Source: Leucobacter sp042726155 (GTDB lineage Bacteria > Actinomycetota > Actinomycetes > Actinomycetales > Microbacteriaceae). From it: a stretch of DNA of 64,000 nt. The position numbers were made by a program, and so were the translations under genes. Location: contig NZ_JBHXHV010000001.1 in assembly GCF_042726155.1 (NCBI RefSeq), positions 868,001-932,000 of the forward strand, in the 5' to 3' direction. This document shows, in pieces, positions 7,738 through 16,013 of the stretch. The notes under the pieces were generated by a model. That model made no database searches and was not told where the DNA came from. It was given only the letters and a program-made list of their open reading frames with translations. Positions within the stretch are counted from its first letter, which is position 1, and each line of letters opens with the position of its first letter.

Positions 7738-7883
7738 TTCGCTGCCCTCTCGTCGGCGCGGAACGCTGCGAGGCAGTTCGTGCACGTCGCCGCGGTCGAA
7801 GCGACGATGGTCGCGCCGGGGCGCCCGCAGTAAGCGCCGCGGCCGATCGGTGCTTGCATACACGTGCGCTGTGCGGCACTCAC
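7734..7883 (-). CDS. 49-aa protein with CxxC motif
   Basis: A very small gene tucked between two overlapping neighbours. It starts with GTG overlapping the upstream stop (GTGA) and its own stop overlaps the methyltransferase start (ATGA), the spacing expected of a real coupled gene. The product contains four cysteines: RTCMQAPIG, GAYCGRPG and TCTNCLAAF. It may be a small zinc-binding protein. Similar miniature cysteine-bearing proteins are common in actinophage early operons; the function is unknown. Confidence 0.55.
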   Translation of the reverse strand: MSAAQRTCMQAPIGRGAYCGRPGATIVASTAATCTNCLAAFRADERAAK

Positions 7884-8125
7884 AGCACGACCTCGCCCGC
7901 ATCGTTGATGAGTAGCGCGTGCTCCATGCGGATGCCGCTGGCGGCGGCGTCTTCCGCGATGAGCGCGTCGCTGCGGTCGGCTGCTTCGATGAGTTCGTTC
8001 GCGAGGTCGCGCGCTTGCTTCGCCGAGTAGATCGTGCGCTTTTTCAGCTGCCGGAGCTCGACGAAATACTGATCGTTCACTTCTACGTCTGCGACTTCGA
8101 TCGTGGTGAGTTCTCTGATTGCCAT
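7880..8125 (-). CDS. Hypothetical small phage protein
   Basis: An 81-aa protein, MAIRELTTIEVADVEVND onward, with a short N-terminal beta region and a central amphipathic helix (AKQARDLANELIEAAD). No known domain is recognised. It lies 12 bp downstream of ssb and overlaps the next 49-aa gene, so it belongs to the replication-modification part of the early operon. Confidence 0.6.
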   Translation of the reverse strand: MAIRELTTIEVADVEVNDQYFVELRQLKKRTIYSAKQARDLANELIEAADRSDALIAEDAAASGIRMEHALLINDAGEVVL

Positions 8126-8137
8126 GTTGATCGCCGC

Positions 8138-8674
8138 CTAGAAGGGTTGTTCGTCGTCGAATCCGCCGCCGAATGTCGGCTGTGCGGTGTTCTGCTGCTC
8201 TGCGACCTGCTGAGCCCAGGGGTTGTCCTGCGCGTATCCGCCGCCCTCGGTCTGCCCGTACGCGGGCTGCTGGCCGTTGCCTGTTTTCGCCCAGCCGCCA
8301 CCGGCGGGGCCGTCGCCGCGTGAGACCGATGCGGTCGCGAATCGCAGGGAGGGTCCGATCTCTTCGACTTCGAGGTCGAGCGAGGTGCGCTGCTGCCCTT
8401 GGTTGTCGGTGTAGCTGCGTTGCGTGAGACGGCCCTGCACGATGACGCGCATACCCTTCGTGACGCTCGCGGCGATGTTGTCGGCGTACTCGCCATACGC
8501 GCGGCACCCCACCCACAACGGCTCACCATCGGCCCAGTCGCCTGACTGGCGATCGCGGACTCGCGGGGTGGATGCGATGCGGAATGTTACCCACGGCTTC
8601 CCGGCCTGCGAGACGCGGGGCTCCGGGTCTGCGACGACGTTGCCAACGACTGTGATGAGTGGTTCTCCGGCCAT
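8138..8674 (-). CDS. ssb: Single-stranded DNA-binding protein
   Basis: A 178-aa phage SSB that coats single-stranded DNA during replication and recombination. The OB-fold begins with LITVVGNVVADPEPRVS and continues through WVTFRIASTPRVRD, ADGEPLWVGCRAYGEYADN and MRVIVQGRLTQRSYTDNQG. A glycine/glutamine-rich linker leads to the acidic tip DDEQPF, the protein-interaction tail of bacterial SSBs. Length and layout match host SSBs. The start has a GGGAGAGG ribosome binding site. It sits just after the helicase gene, and its likely partners are the RecT-like annealing protein and the helicase. Confidence 0.93.
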   Translation of the reverse strand: MAGEPLITVVGNVVADPEPRVSQAGKPWVTFRIASTPRVRDRQSGDWADGEPLWVGCRAYGEYADNIAASVTKGMRVIVQGRLTQRSYTDNQGQQRTSLDLEVEEIGPSLRFATASVSRGDGPAGGGWAKTGNGQQPAYGQTEGGGYAQDNPWAQQVAEQQNTAQPTFGGGFDDEQPF

Positions 8675-8677
8675 GAT

Positions 8678-9997
8678 CTATACCTCTCCCGGCTCCATGA
8701 GGGCCGTGTCTTCGTGTTCCTTCTGGACGATGCGTGCGTATTGCCCCTCAAAACGGAGGGTTCGTGTTGCTTCTTCGCCTTGGCGTGTTTTCGCGAGGAT
8801 GAAATCGACGTCGGATGTCTTCACGACTCGGCCGCCGATCTTCTTCTCGCCGCGGTGCATGAGGATCACGCCGTCGGACGCGTTCTCAAGTCCCGATGAA
8901 CCACGCAGGTCGGTGATGATCGGCCGCGGGTTGGGCCGGTTTGTGGCGTTGCGGTTGAGCTGCTCGAGGATCAGCACCGAGCAGTCGAGCTCGCGGGCGA
9001 GCTGCTTTCCCGCGTTCGCCCAGTCGTTGAGATCCTGCTGTCGACTCACCGACTTCGGACCCGATGGGATCAGCCCGAGATAGTCGATGACGATCAGTCC
9101 GAGATCGCCTTTCCGATGCAGCGCACGGGCGAAACCGGTGATGTCTTCCCAGTGCGCGCCGGGACGGTCGTACACCTCGAGGTTGAGTTTCTGGATCGCC
9201 TTTTCTGCCGCGCGAACTGACGCCCATCCCTGCTCGGTGAGCTGATGGTGCAGCAAGGCCGATTGGTGGATGCCCTGCATCATCGAGATCATCCGCTTGA
9301 GCAGATCCTTCTCACTCATCTCGAGCGACACATACCCAACGCGTTTCCCGAGCTCAGCCATGTGCATCGCAAGCTGCAGCCCGAAGATCGACTTACCACC
9401 GCCCGAGCGAGCCGCCACCGTGTACAGCGCACCGGGACGAACGCCGCCCATCATCGCGTTTAGCGAGGGCCAGGGTGTCGAGGTGAAGGGCGTCTGGCTG
9501 CGCATCTCTTCGACGAGCTCTCCGAACACCGACCCGATCGGACGTGATTGGCGCAGCACATCGTCACGCAGGTTCGCGATGATGCCTGCCGCCTTCTCAA
9601 CGATGTCGCCCTCCGCGTCACCCGAGGCAGCGATCGACGAGATCGCGATCGACGCCTCGTGCAGTTTCCGGCGTTCCCCGTGACGGCGCACGATCTCGGC
9701 ATATTGCATCGCCTGATAGCCGCGCGCTTCTAGCCCGTTGACCTCGTGCGGGTAGTTGGCGTCGAACTCGTGCGTGCGGCCGGATGCGATACGCCGGTCG
9801 TTGACTGTGATCGGCGACACCGTTCCGCCGCCGTCGGCAACCTCGCACATCAGGGAGTACAGAGCCGCTGCTCGAGGCACGGCGAAGTCTCCTTCGCGTA
9901 CGATCTGACGTACCTCCCAGATCCTCGACGGCTCCGAGAACACGGCGCAAAGCATGAACGCTTCCGTCTGCGGGTCGTACTCGATCGAGTCGTTCAC
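8678..9997 (-). CDS. DnaB-like replicative helicase
   Basis: A 439-aa hexameric helicase for phage DNA replication. The N-terminal region is the DnaB interaction domain (TEAFMLCAVFSEPSRIWEV). Walker A is VAARSGGGKSIFGLQLA and Walker B is GLIVIDYLGLI. Later motifs include LKQLARELD-type KQLARELDCSVLILEQLNRN and the arginine-finger region LRGSSGLENASDGVILMHR. The start is GTG overlapping the upstream stop (GTGA). The primase and loader are not obvious, though the two small upstream genes are candidates for loading factors. Confidence 0.92.
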   Translation of the reverse strand: MNDSIEYDPQTEAFMLCAVFSEPSRIWEVRQIVREGDFAVPRAAALYSLMCEVADGGGTVSPITVNDRRIASGRTHEFDANYPHEVNGLEARGYQAMQYAEIVRRHGERRKLHEASIAISSIAASGDAEGDIVEKAAGIIANLRDDVLRQSRPIGSVFGELVEEMRSQTPFTSTPWPSLNAMMGGVRPGALYTVAARSGGGKSIFGLQLAMHMAELGKRVGYVSLEMSEKDLLKRMISMMQGIHQSALLHHQLTEQGWASVRAAEKAIQKLNLEVYDRPGAHWEDITGFARALHRKGDLGLIVIDYLGLIPSGPKSVSRQQDLNDWANAGKQLARELDCSVLILEQLNRNATNRPNPRPIITDLRGSSGLENASDGVILMHRGEKKIGGRVVKTSDVDFILAKTRQGEEATRTLRFEGQYARIVQKEHEDTALMEPGEV

Positions 9998-10380
9998 GAC
10001 TCATCCCGTCTGCGCTCGATGAGATAGCCGCCGTGACCGGCAAAGGTCGACAGCGTCGCGATGAGATCGTCTACCGACATCGGTTCCGCGATGCCTTCCC
10101 CGGCCTCGAGGTCCGCACGGGACCGCAGATGCTCAACTAGTGCCAAGACGACGGCCTCGGCTTGCGGCACCGTCAACTGAGTCCTGGTGCCCGCGACGGC
10201 GAGCCGGAGGCTACTCTCGGGCACTCCGTCGGTGACATTGGATAATGCGGTGCATGCTCCGATTGGCCCCTGCACGTCGTCACCCCAGAGAGTCCGGGCC
10301 TCCTCCTTCACTGGTGTTGCGACTCTGATCGTTGTCTTTAGCGCCGTCTCGTGGGGCGGCACCTCGTGGTGAGTGGTCAT
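9994..10380 (-). CDS. Hypothetical phage protein between replication genes
   Basis: A 128-aa protein, MTTHHEVPPHETALK onward, with no recognised domain. It has a central beta-rich segment (SSLRLAVAGTRTQLTVPQAEAVVLALVEHLR) and a C-terminal helical part. The ATG overlaps the stop of the upstream gene as ATGA, and its own stop overlaps the helicase GTG. This tight coupling to the helicase suggests a replication-related role, but the sequence does not say which. Confidence 0.55.
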   Translation of the reverse strand: MTTHHEVPPHETALKTTIRVATPVKEEARTLWGDDVQGPIGACTALSNVTDGVPESSLRLAVAGTRTQLTVPQAEAVVLALVEHLRSRADLEAGEGIAEPMSVDDLIATLSTFAGHGGYLIERRRDES

Positions 10381-10709
10381 GCTTCGATTCCGTCCTCGAT
10401 GATTTGAATGACGTTCGCGGGCATCACCGGGTAGGTGCTGCGCCGGTAGTGCTTGGTGATCGCGGCCTTCACGTCGTCGAATGCGAACTCGTACGGCTGC
10501 AGCGCTTCGAACCATGCGGTTGCCTCGCCCGGGCCTCGCTCGCGCTGATCGTTGGCCGCCGCCCACAGCAACAGCCGCAGGCAGTCATCTGGGGAGCTGA
10601 CGCGTGCACGGCGATCTGCGGCCTCGGAATCGGTGGGGCTGAGTGCTTGCCCGATCCGAGCCTGATCGCCTGCCGTGCGCCCCGCAGCGGCGCGCTCCGC
10701 GTGCGTCAT
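10377..10709 (-). CDS. Possible helicase-loader-like replication protein
   Basis: A 110-aa protein. The C-terminal block FEALQPYEFAFDDVKAAITKHYRRSTYPVMPANVIQIIE resembles the conserved 'aV..HY.....p.mPadv' region of small phage helicase loader or G39P-type proteins; the resemblance is from pattern memory only. A GGAG site lies upstream of the ATG. It follows the initiator-like gene and precedes the helicase gene, the position where a loader would be expected. Confidence 0.5.
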   Translation of the reverse strand: MTHAERAAAGRTAGDQARIGQALSPTDSEAADRRARVSSPDDCLRLLLWAAANDQRERGPGEATAWFEALQPYEFAFDDVKAAITKHYRRSTYPVMPANVIQIIEDGIEA

Positions 10710-10713
10710 GCCC

Positions 10714-11472
10714 TCACGCTCCGATAGCACGCTGACCACCGTCCTCAGTGCCCGGCTGTGCCTGCATGTAGCGTGCCGCCATGCGCTCGACCGCAGTCCC
10801 GCCCGCGGCGCCCGCGCGCTGGGGGAGTGGGCCGTTCTCCCACGCCTCGGCATTTAGCCAAGACGCCGGATACTTCGTGTACGCGTGCACCCTGTTCGGG
10901 TCATCCCGGTAAGTGAGTGCAGCTGCGAGGAGAGTCTCGTGAGAGACCTTCTTCAGCGCGGTCTTATAGGCGGTGCGGGCGCGGCCTTTGTCCTTCTTGA
11001 GGGGGTAAGCGTTCCACCACTCGTCGAATGAGTGCGCACTCTGCGCATGCGCATTTGCGCATGTATCTACCTCAGAACTATCTACCTCTATAGAGAGGAA
11101 CGAATCGCCCTGATTCCCGTTAGGCGCAGGCTCAGATTCCCGGTTGGCTTCGCCCCATTCGGGAGCGTCGCCCGTTAGGGTTTCGTCCTCGTCGAGAGGT
11201 CGCGACATTAGCCGGTACCCATCCGCCTGCCGGTAGCCGAGTTTCGTTGTGCGGCGCACGCGCTCGACCACCCCGAGCTCCTCGAGTTCGCGAAGTGCCG
11301 CCCGCAACGGCTTTCCCGTGCAACGTGCCTCACGACCCAAGGTCTCCTGGGACGGAATGTTTGCTCGCAGTCCAGCTCGGGAGGCCAATGCGGCGTAGAC
11401 GAGAATCGCGCGCGCTGTCACCCTTTCGTCGCGGATCATCCACGTCGGGATTGCTGCGAATCCTTCAGCCAT
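10714..11472 (-). CDS. Phage replication initiator / replisome organiser-like protein
   Basis: A 252-aa protein with two parts. The N-terminal winged helix (MIRDERVTARAILVYAALASRAG, IPSQETLGREARC, LRELEELGVVERV) matches the HTH_36 type used by replication initiators. The C-terminal part (FDEWWNAYPLKKDKGRARTAY, then YPASWLNAEAWE) is typical of phage replisome organisers. An acidic, serine-rich linker joins them. The ATG at 11472 has an AAAGGAG site and overlaps the end of the HNH gene; the longer ORF upstream is the HNH gene in another frame. It probably binds the phage origin and recruits the helicase. Confidence 0.75.
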   Translation of the reverse strand: MAEGFAAIPTWMIRDERVTARAILVYAALASRAGLRANIPSQETLGREARCTGKPLRAALRELEELGVVERVRRTTKLGYRQADGYRLMSRPLDEDETLTGDAPEWGEANRESEPAPNGNQGDSFLSIEVDSSEVDTCANAHAQSAHSFDEWWNAYPLKKDKGRARTAYKTALKKVSHETLLAAALTYRDDPNRVHAYTKYPASWLNAEAWENGPLPQRAGAAGGTAVERMAARYMQAQPGTEDGGQRAIGA

Positions 11473-11845
11473 TTCCCTCACTCCTTTCTGTGTTCTGGGG
11501 GCGGTCATGTTTGCCGCCCTCGTCGTCGAGCCACCAGGTGCGGCCCCCGAGATCCACGAACGGAACCTCGCTCTCGTGCCGACGCTCGTGCCTGCTGATC
11601 GCCCACCCGGCCGGAGCTGTCGCCCCGTTGTGTGCGATGCCGTGGCATTGCCCCGTGTTGTGGTTCCCGGTGCCGCACATCGCGAGCAGGTTCGCGAGGT
11701 TGTGGCGGCCGCCGCGGCTGAGGAATCGGCGGTGGTGGATCTCCGTCGCCCGCCTCCCGCAGCCGCCCTCGCACATGCCATGCGAGCGGGCCTCGAGCTT
11801 CTTGACGTTGGCCGCCGGCATTGGCCCCGTCTTCCTGTTGCTCAC
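11465..11845 (-). CDS. HNH endonuclease
   Basis: A 126-aa nuclease-like protein. It has CEGGCGRRATEIHHRRFLSRGG (cysteine pair plus the HH of the HNH core), NLANLLAMCGTGNHNTGQCHG (N and H residues with the second cysteine pair) and WAISRHERRHESEVPF, a C-terminal block typical of this phage HNH group. The start is GTG overlapping the upstream stop (GTGA). Unlike the terminase-side HNH gene it lies among recombination and replication genes. Confidence 0.8.
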   Translation of the reverse strand: MSNRKTGPMPAANVKKLEARSHGMCEGGCGRRATEIHHRRFLSRGGRHNLANLLAMCGTGNHNTGQCHGIAHNGATAPAGWAISRHERRHESEVPFVDLGGRTWWLDDEGGKHDRPQNTERSEGNG

Positions 11846-12039
11846 GAGAACATCCCCGCTCGCTGTACGCGAAACTCGTGCACGCCTTCCCACCGCATCC
11901 GCGTCATCGACCGGAGCGACTCAAGCGTGAGCATCCCCGTCTTCGGGTCGCGCGCGTCGACGCGCCACGTGTCAGCGCCGTCATCCACCCGCACCGGGTC
12001 GCCCACCACGACGACGCTGAGGCGCCGCTCCGGCATCAC
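11842..12039 (-). CDS. Hypothetical small phage protein
   Basis: A 65-aa, probably all-beta protein: ERRLSVVVVGDPVRVDDGADTWRV, then GMLTLESLRSM and HEFRVQ. It can start at GTG 12039 (GTGA overlap with the upstream stop) or at ATG 12036 (TGATG overlap); the sequence does not decide between them. The function is unknown. Confidence 0.5.
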   Translation of the reverse strand: MMPERRLSVVVVGDPVRVDDGADTWRVDARDPKTGMLTLESLRSMTRMRWEGVHEFRVQRAGMFS

Positions 12040-12302
12040 AGCCGCACCCCGAACTTCTCCGCCGTACGATCAACGACCGCCATAGCGTCCGTGCCGCCGA
12101 TGTCGCGAGCCTGGCGTCGTGCTTCGAGCAGTACGCCCTTGGTCAAGTGCTCGCGCGCCTCGGCGAGATCCGCGACCGCGTTCGCCTGAGCGGTGCGCGC
12201 AGCCCGCGACTCCTCCTGCGCCTTGTCGCGGTCGGTGATGAGCTGCGCGATCTGCACCTCAGACCACTCGACCTGTTCCTCTTCTGTCTGCATGGTCCTC
12301 AT
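12036..12302 (-). CDS. Small coiled-coil phage protein
   Basis: An 88-aa, highly charged helical protein. The segment VQIAQLITDRDKAQEESRAARTA and the following alanine/glutamate-rich part are consistent with a coiled coil. The ATG overlaps the stop of the upstream gene as ATGA. Function unknown; it sits among recombination accessory genes. Confidence 0.55.
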   Translation of the reverse strand: MRTMQTEEEQVEWSEVQIAQLITDRDKAQEESRAARTAQANAVADLAEAREHLTKGVLLEARRQARDIGGTDAMAVVDRTAEKFGVRL

Positions 12303-12739
12303 GCCCTTCTCGGATTGCTCGCGAGCTGGTAGGTCGCGAGCACCAATTTCGATTGCGTTTGCAGGCTGCTCTTGCGGGAATCCACGAGATCCGCGAGCCC
12401 TTTCGCGTAGCGGTACGCGATCTGCGCCGCCGCCTCCGCGTTGCGTTCCGTCTCGGTATCGAGATCCACCTCGGCCGCGCGGGACTCGGCGTTCTTCCCC
12501 TTGGCTTTTCCCAGCGCTCGCGCGCGGGCCTTAAGTAGTGCCTCTGCCGCAGCTGCTCGCACCTTGTCGGCTGCCGTCACAGTCCAGAGAGCGTCCGAAG
12601 CGACTGCATCGACACGCTCGAGCTGGAAGACGATCTCGTCGGGTGTTCGGATCTCGCCCGGGGCCGGCGGCGCGATACGGATCTCGGCCCGCATCTTCGC
12701 CACCCACCCCTCTACCTCGGCTGGGGTATGCATGGTCAC
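12299..12739 (-). CDS. Hypothetical helical phage protein downstream of recT
   Basis: A 146-aa, alanine-rich helical protein. The repeated pattern AAAAEALLKARARALGKAKGKN and the late SSLQTQSKLVLATYQLAS suggest a long helical hairpin. Small helical proteins with similar composition follow RecT or Bet genes in several actinophages, but no function is assigned. It starts at GTG 12739 (GTGA overlap with recT) or at ATG 12733. Confidence 0.55.
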   Translation of the reverse strand: MTMHTPAEVEGWVAKMRAEIRIAPPAPGEIRTPDEIVFQLERVDAVASDALWTVTAADKVRAAAAEALLKARARALGKAKGKNAESRAAEVDLDTETERNAEAAAQIAYRYAKGLADLVDSRKSSLQTQSKLVLATYQLASNPRRA

Positions 12740-13614
12740 GCTCGTTCCTGCAGTCGCACCTTGCGGCGCTGGATCATTTCGCCGAGCGCAGTGCCAGTGG
12801 CGTCCATCGGCCCAGACAGCGCCCCCTCGGCTTTCGCGTCCTCCCAGACCGTGCGCAGCGCGTCGACGTCTCCGGCATCAGCGAGGCGCGCGGCCCAACC
12901 TTCTACGTCGAATGCCGCCGTAGTCTCATCGACGATCTCGCCTTCAACTATTTCCGGCTCTGGTGCAGGCGTCGGGGCTGGCTGTGGGCTCGCTGCTCGT
13001 GCGGGTGCTGACGCTCCGGCCTGCTGCATCTCTTCCGTCCCATACAGGCCCGAGAGCTCGTTCGGGAACGCCTGCCGCAGTGCCAGCATCTCGGTGCACT
13101 TCGCGAGCTGGTTCGACGGATTATTGAGCCACTGACCCGACGGTCGGAGTTCCTTCGTCTTGTTGTCTCGGGGGCAATACCCGGCGTAGGTTGCGACCGC
13201 AACAAGCGGCTCTGAGAATCCTTCGCGCATTACAGCGACCCGAGCCGCCGCAGGTGGCTCAGATGACAGCCACACGTCCTTCCACACGCCGTCCTCGCCG
13301 CACCACTCGGTCGGCTTCTTGCCTCGGTAGAGGCCGGTGCGGTCAGCGATCAGGCGGAACCCGTCGATCGAAATCAGGACCGTCCACTTGCCGCCCATCT
13401 CCGCGGCGTAGATCTGCCGAGCGGTCGGGTCGAGCTGCGTCCGCTCGCACTGCATCAGGAATGCTTCGATCACGCCGAGCGGCGCGTCTGGCTGCTTGCC
13501 CTTCCACGTGCTGCGGTCTACGAGGCCGAGTTGCTGCATGATTGCGTACTCCGACGGGGACCAAGCTTGTACGTTGGCGTTCTGGGGGAGCTTCTCCATC
13601 AGTTCCGTGCTCAT
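12736..13614 (-). CDS. RecT/Bet-type single-strand annealing protein
   Basis: A 292-aa recombinase that anneals complementary single strands in phage recombination. The family core is clear: PLGVIEAFLMQCERTQLDP, QIYAAEMGGKWTVLISIDG and FRLIADRTGLYRG, followed by CTEMLALRQAFPNEL and SGLYGTEEM. A proline-rich linker (residues about 215-235) leads to a C-terminal helical segment. The start ATG overlaps the stop of the exonuclease gene by one base (TAATG). The partner exonuclease lies directly upstream, giving a complete two-gene recombination module. Confidence 0.9.
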   Translation of the reverse strand: MSTELMEKLPQNANVQAWSPSEYAIMQQLGLVDRSTWKGKQPDAPLGVIEAFLMQCERTQLDPTARQIYAAEMGGKWTVLISIDGFRLIADRTGLYRGKKPTEWCGEDGVWKDVWLSSEPPAAARVAVMREGFSEPLVAVATYAGYCPRDNKTKELRPSGQWLNNPSNQLAKCTEMLALRQAFPNELSGLYGTEEMQQAGASAPARAASPQPAPTPAPEPEIVEGEIVDETTAAFDVEGWAARLADAGDVDALRTVWEDAKAEGALSGPMDATGTALGEMIQRRKVRLQERA

Positions 13615-14639
13615 TACTTCGTTCCCTTCGCGTAGTTGACTGTTGCCCGCGCCTTGGTTGCTTTGGTGACGGCACGAACGATCACCTTGTGCTCGGTTGC
13701 GAGTGCGTCCCATTCGGCCTGCAGCTTCGCTACGCGAGCCTTCGCGCGGTTCAGAGCCGCGGTCTCCTTCGGGTGTGCCGCTTCGGCGGCTGCGAGATCG
13801 ACCACCTCGTCGTCGAACTCCGTGGCTGGCTTGCCTGGCGTAATCGTGACCCGAGCGAGCGATGACTCCTGTGAGATGCCGAGCTCGACAAGCGCGTCAT
13901 AGTGCTTCGACTGAAGCTCAGCCCATGCCTTCGCTTCGTCTTTGGCCCGGAGGTAGTTGACAGCGTGCGTGTCCACCTCGTCATTGATGACCGGAGCCGC
14001 GGGGGTGTCCATCGCGGCGAGCACCATGTCGGCGACCTCGACGAGCTGCGCGATCATGCCCTCGTCGCGGGGGAACCACTCGCGCGACAGTTCGCCAGCG
14101 AGGAACTCACCGGGGCGGCCGTGACGCATCTCGACGTTCAGCCAGCACCCAATAGCGCCGGTCACGAGGTTGAGCCACTGCATCTGCCACTCGTAGCCCT
14201 TCTCAGCCAGCGCGGCGGAGCCCTTCGGGAGCGGCTTACCCGTTGTCTTGATCTCGTCGAGCACGATGTTTCCGTCGAAGTCGACCGACACCCCATCCGG
14301 TGAGGCGAGGTAGCGCGAGTTGTCGGCCGCGTGGAACACGCGCGACTCCGCAGCGACTCCGTACCCGGCGAGATGTGCGGCGATGACCGGCTCACGTAGG
14401 TTGCCCCACTCGGTGTACGCGTTGCCCGTGAACGGGTCACCCTCGCGCTTTTTCTTCACGAGGTCCGCGATCGCGAGTTCGCGGTTCGGGGCGATCATGA
14501 TCTTCGCGAGCTCGGTCGCGGTCACACCGCCGGCGCGCTCCGCGAGCCACGCCTCCCGATCTTTGTCGGAAGCGCCAGCCCGGGATTCGAGGTCGACGAG
14601 AGCGGGTGCCGGGTCGAGGTCGGTGAATGTGAGGCTCAC
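13614..14639 (-). CDS. YqaJ-family exonuclease
   Basis: A 341-aa exonuclease that should resect double-stranded ends to supply the RecT-like protein. The PD-(D/E)XK layout is visible: GGVTATELAKIM near the N-terminus, SPDGVSVDFDGNIVLDEIKTTGKPL with the catalytic D, E and K, and YEWQMQWLNLVTGAIGCWL with the conserved glutamine. The C-terminal third is helical and may contact the partner protein. The start is GTG overlapping the upstream stop (GTGA). Confidence 0.88.
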   Translation of the reverse strand: MSLTFTDLDPAPALVDLESRAGASDKDREAWLAERAGGVTATELAKIMIAPNRELAIADLVKKKREGDPFTGNAYTEWGNLREPVIAAHLAGYGVAAESRVFHAADNSRYLASPDGVSVDFDGNIVLDEIKTTGKPLPKGSAALAEKGYEWQMQWLNLVTGAIGCWLNVEMRHGRPGEFLAGELSREWFPRDEGMIAQLVEVADMVLAAMDTPAAPVINDEVDTHAVNYLRAKDEAKAWAELQSKHYDALVELGISQESSLARVTITPGKPATEFDDEVVDLAAAEAAHPKETAALNRAKARVAKLQAEWDALATEHKVIVRAVTKATKARATVNYAKGTK

Positions 14640-14962
14640 TGCTCGGCCCCCTCGTCGAATGCGAGCTGACCGTCGGTGCTGATCTCCTCGATCGGAAGCG
14701 GCGTGTTCCCAGTGCGCTTTGAGTACGCCTCGGAGAGGAGCGTGCGCACGACCTTCTCGTCTTCGCCCTCGACCTGCTCGATGTGCTTGACGCGCACCGT
14801 CGCCTGCCAATCGTTCGACGGGTCGACCTTCGCGATCCCGTGACGCGAGATCACCGCGACGACTACCACGTCATCCGGGTTGCCCTTCGTGAAATGGGGC
14901 TCGAGGTCTTGCAGGCCATCGAGCTCTTCGTCGGGGCGCTTGCTGGTGTACTTAACAGTCAT
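14636..14962 (-). CDS. Hypothetical protein upstream of the exonuclease
   Basis: A 108-aa protein, MTVKYTSKRPDEELDG onward. The pattern DVVVVAVISRHGIAKVDPSNDWQATVRVKHIEQVEG suggests a small beta-sheet protein found commonly upstream of phage exonucleases. The acidic tail DEGAEQ overlaps the exonuclease start. No catalytic motif is seen. Its constant position suggests a helper of the recombination module. Confidence 0.6.
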   Translation of the reverse strand: MTVKYTSKRPDEELDGLQDLEPHFTKGNPDDVVVVAVISRHGIAKVDPSNDWQATVRVKHIEQVEGEDEKVVRTLLSEAYSKRTGNTPLPIEEISTDGQLAFDEGAEQ

Positions 14963-14968
14963 TTCGGT

Positions 14969-15379
14969 TCATTCCTTTTCTCGGTAGACGCTCACCTGAA
15001 CGCCGGGATTGGGGCCGTAGACCTTGCGGCCGGGCCACTGGACCATCTGCGAGTCATCGCGCCACACACCCGCATCGGTGAGTGCGTCGCACAGCGCGCG
15101 CAGAAGCTTGTCGCCGTCTGGTTTCACGGACGGGTGAGCGCGCTTGACGCTCTTGGGGCGCTCAAACACGAACTCCTGCGCGAGGACCAACGGCCCATCG
15201 AGCGGCTCGTTCAGGCCGGCGGCGACCATCGCTGCTCGCGCGGTAGCCGTCACGTGTCGTCGCCAGGGGCGCAGCTTCTTCGCGTTCGCATCCACTGCCC
15301 GACCGTTGAACACGGTCTTCGAGCCCTGAGGTACTGGCACGCCTGCAACGTGGAACGAGAGCAGTAGTTCGCGGGTCAC
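14969..15379 (-). CDS. rusA: RusA-family crossover junction endonuclease
   Basis: A 136-aa Holliday-junction resolvase. VPVPQGSKTVFNGRAVD near the N-terminus, EFVFERPKSVKR, SVKPDGDKLLRALCDALTDAGVWRDDSQM and the tail GVQVSVYREKE match the RusA fold; the aspartates in KPDGDK and WRDDSQ should be the metal-binding set. The GTG start follows the upstream stop closely; an ATG at 15415 is possible but lacks a ribosome binding site. It would resolve branched DNA before packaging. Confidence 0.88.
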   Translation of the reverse strand: MTRELLLSFHVAGVPVPQGSKTVFNGRAVDANAKKLRPWRRHVTATARAAMVAAGLNEPLDGPLVLAQEFVFERPKSVKRAHPSVKPDGDKLLRALCDALTDAGVWRDDSQMVQWPGRKVYGPNPGVQVSVYREKE

Positions 15380-15383
15380 GAGT

Positions 15384-15587
15384 TCACTCGCTTTCCAAAG
15401 ACGCGGGCGATCCATCGGAGTCCGCGTACCGCGCTATCAAGATGACGAGCGCGAAGATCAGCACGAGCCCGGCTGCGACGCCCTGCCAGACCGGACCCAG
15501 CAGGAACCAGAACGGGGTGAAGGGGAGCGCTGCCGACATGGCGACGAGCAGACACAGGGCGCGCCAAGTGGGCCGGGTCCAATCCAT
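15384..15587 (-). CDS. Small two-segment membrane protein
   Basis: A 67-aa protein with two hydrophobic segments, ALCLLVAMSAALPFTPFWFLL and VAAGLVLIFALVILIA. The start MDWTRPTWR precedes the first segment and the tail is acidic. It lies between a second membrane-anchored gene and rusA. Function unknown. Confidence 0.55.
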   Translation of the reverse strand: MDWTRPTWRALCLLVAMSAALPFTPFWFLLGPVWQGVAAGLVLIFALVILIARYADSDGSPASLESE

Positions 15588-15593
15588 GACGGC

Positions 15594-15929
15594 TCACAGC
15601 TCGTTCCGGTTCTGACGGGCCTGCGCGATGCGGCGGTCCTCTGAGCAATTCGGGCAATCGCAAGCGAGCAGGTCGCGGCCCGCATTACGGAGCGCTGCGA
15701 GAAGCGTTCGACGCGTTTCGGGGTCGACCTCTATCGAGGTGACGACCATCCGTAGTGAGCTGCCGACCAAGCCATCGACAAGGCCGCGCGCTTCACTGAG
15801 CAAGGAAGCGGCTTCGGCGCGATCCTCGCGAGCCTGCCGCTTGTTCCGTGCTGAGATGCGCATGAGCACTGCGTTCGTTGCAGCGAGCACGGTGAGCGCT
15901 GCTGCACCGAGGTAGATGATGGTGTCCAT
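15594..15929 (-). CDS. Membrane-anchored hypothetical protein
   Basis: A 111-aa protein. One N-terminal transmembrane segment (IIYLGAAALTVLAATNAVLM) is followed by a charged helical domain with likely coiled coil (ARNKRQAREDRAEAASLLSEA) and a CDCPNC pair near the C-terminus. The ATG at 15929 has an AAGGAAAC site. Its function is not recognised; the layout is a cytoplasmic domain tethered to the membrane. Confidence 0.55.
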   Translation of the reverse strand: MDTIIYLGAAALTVLAATNAVLMRISARNKRQAREDRAEAASLLSEARGLVDGLVGSSLRMVVTSIEVDPETRRTLLAALRNAGRDLLACDCPNCSEDRRIAQARQNRNEL

Positions 15930-16013
15930 TGGGGTGTTTCCTTCCGAAAATGAGTGCACTGATGGGAGCCCTCCCCAGAGAGGGCGCAGAATTTGGTCTA
16001 GGAGTGTGGGCGG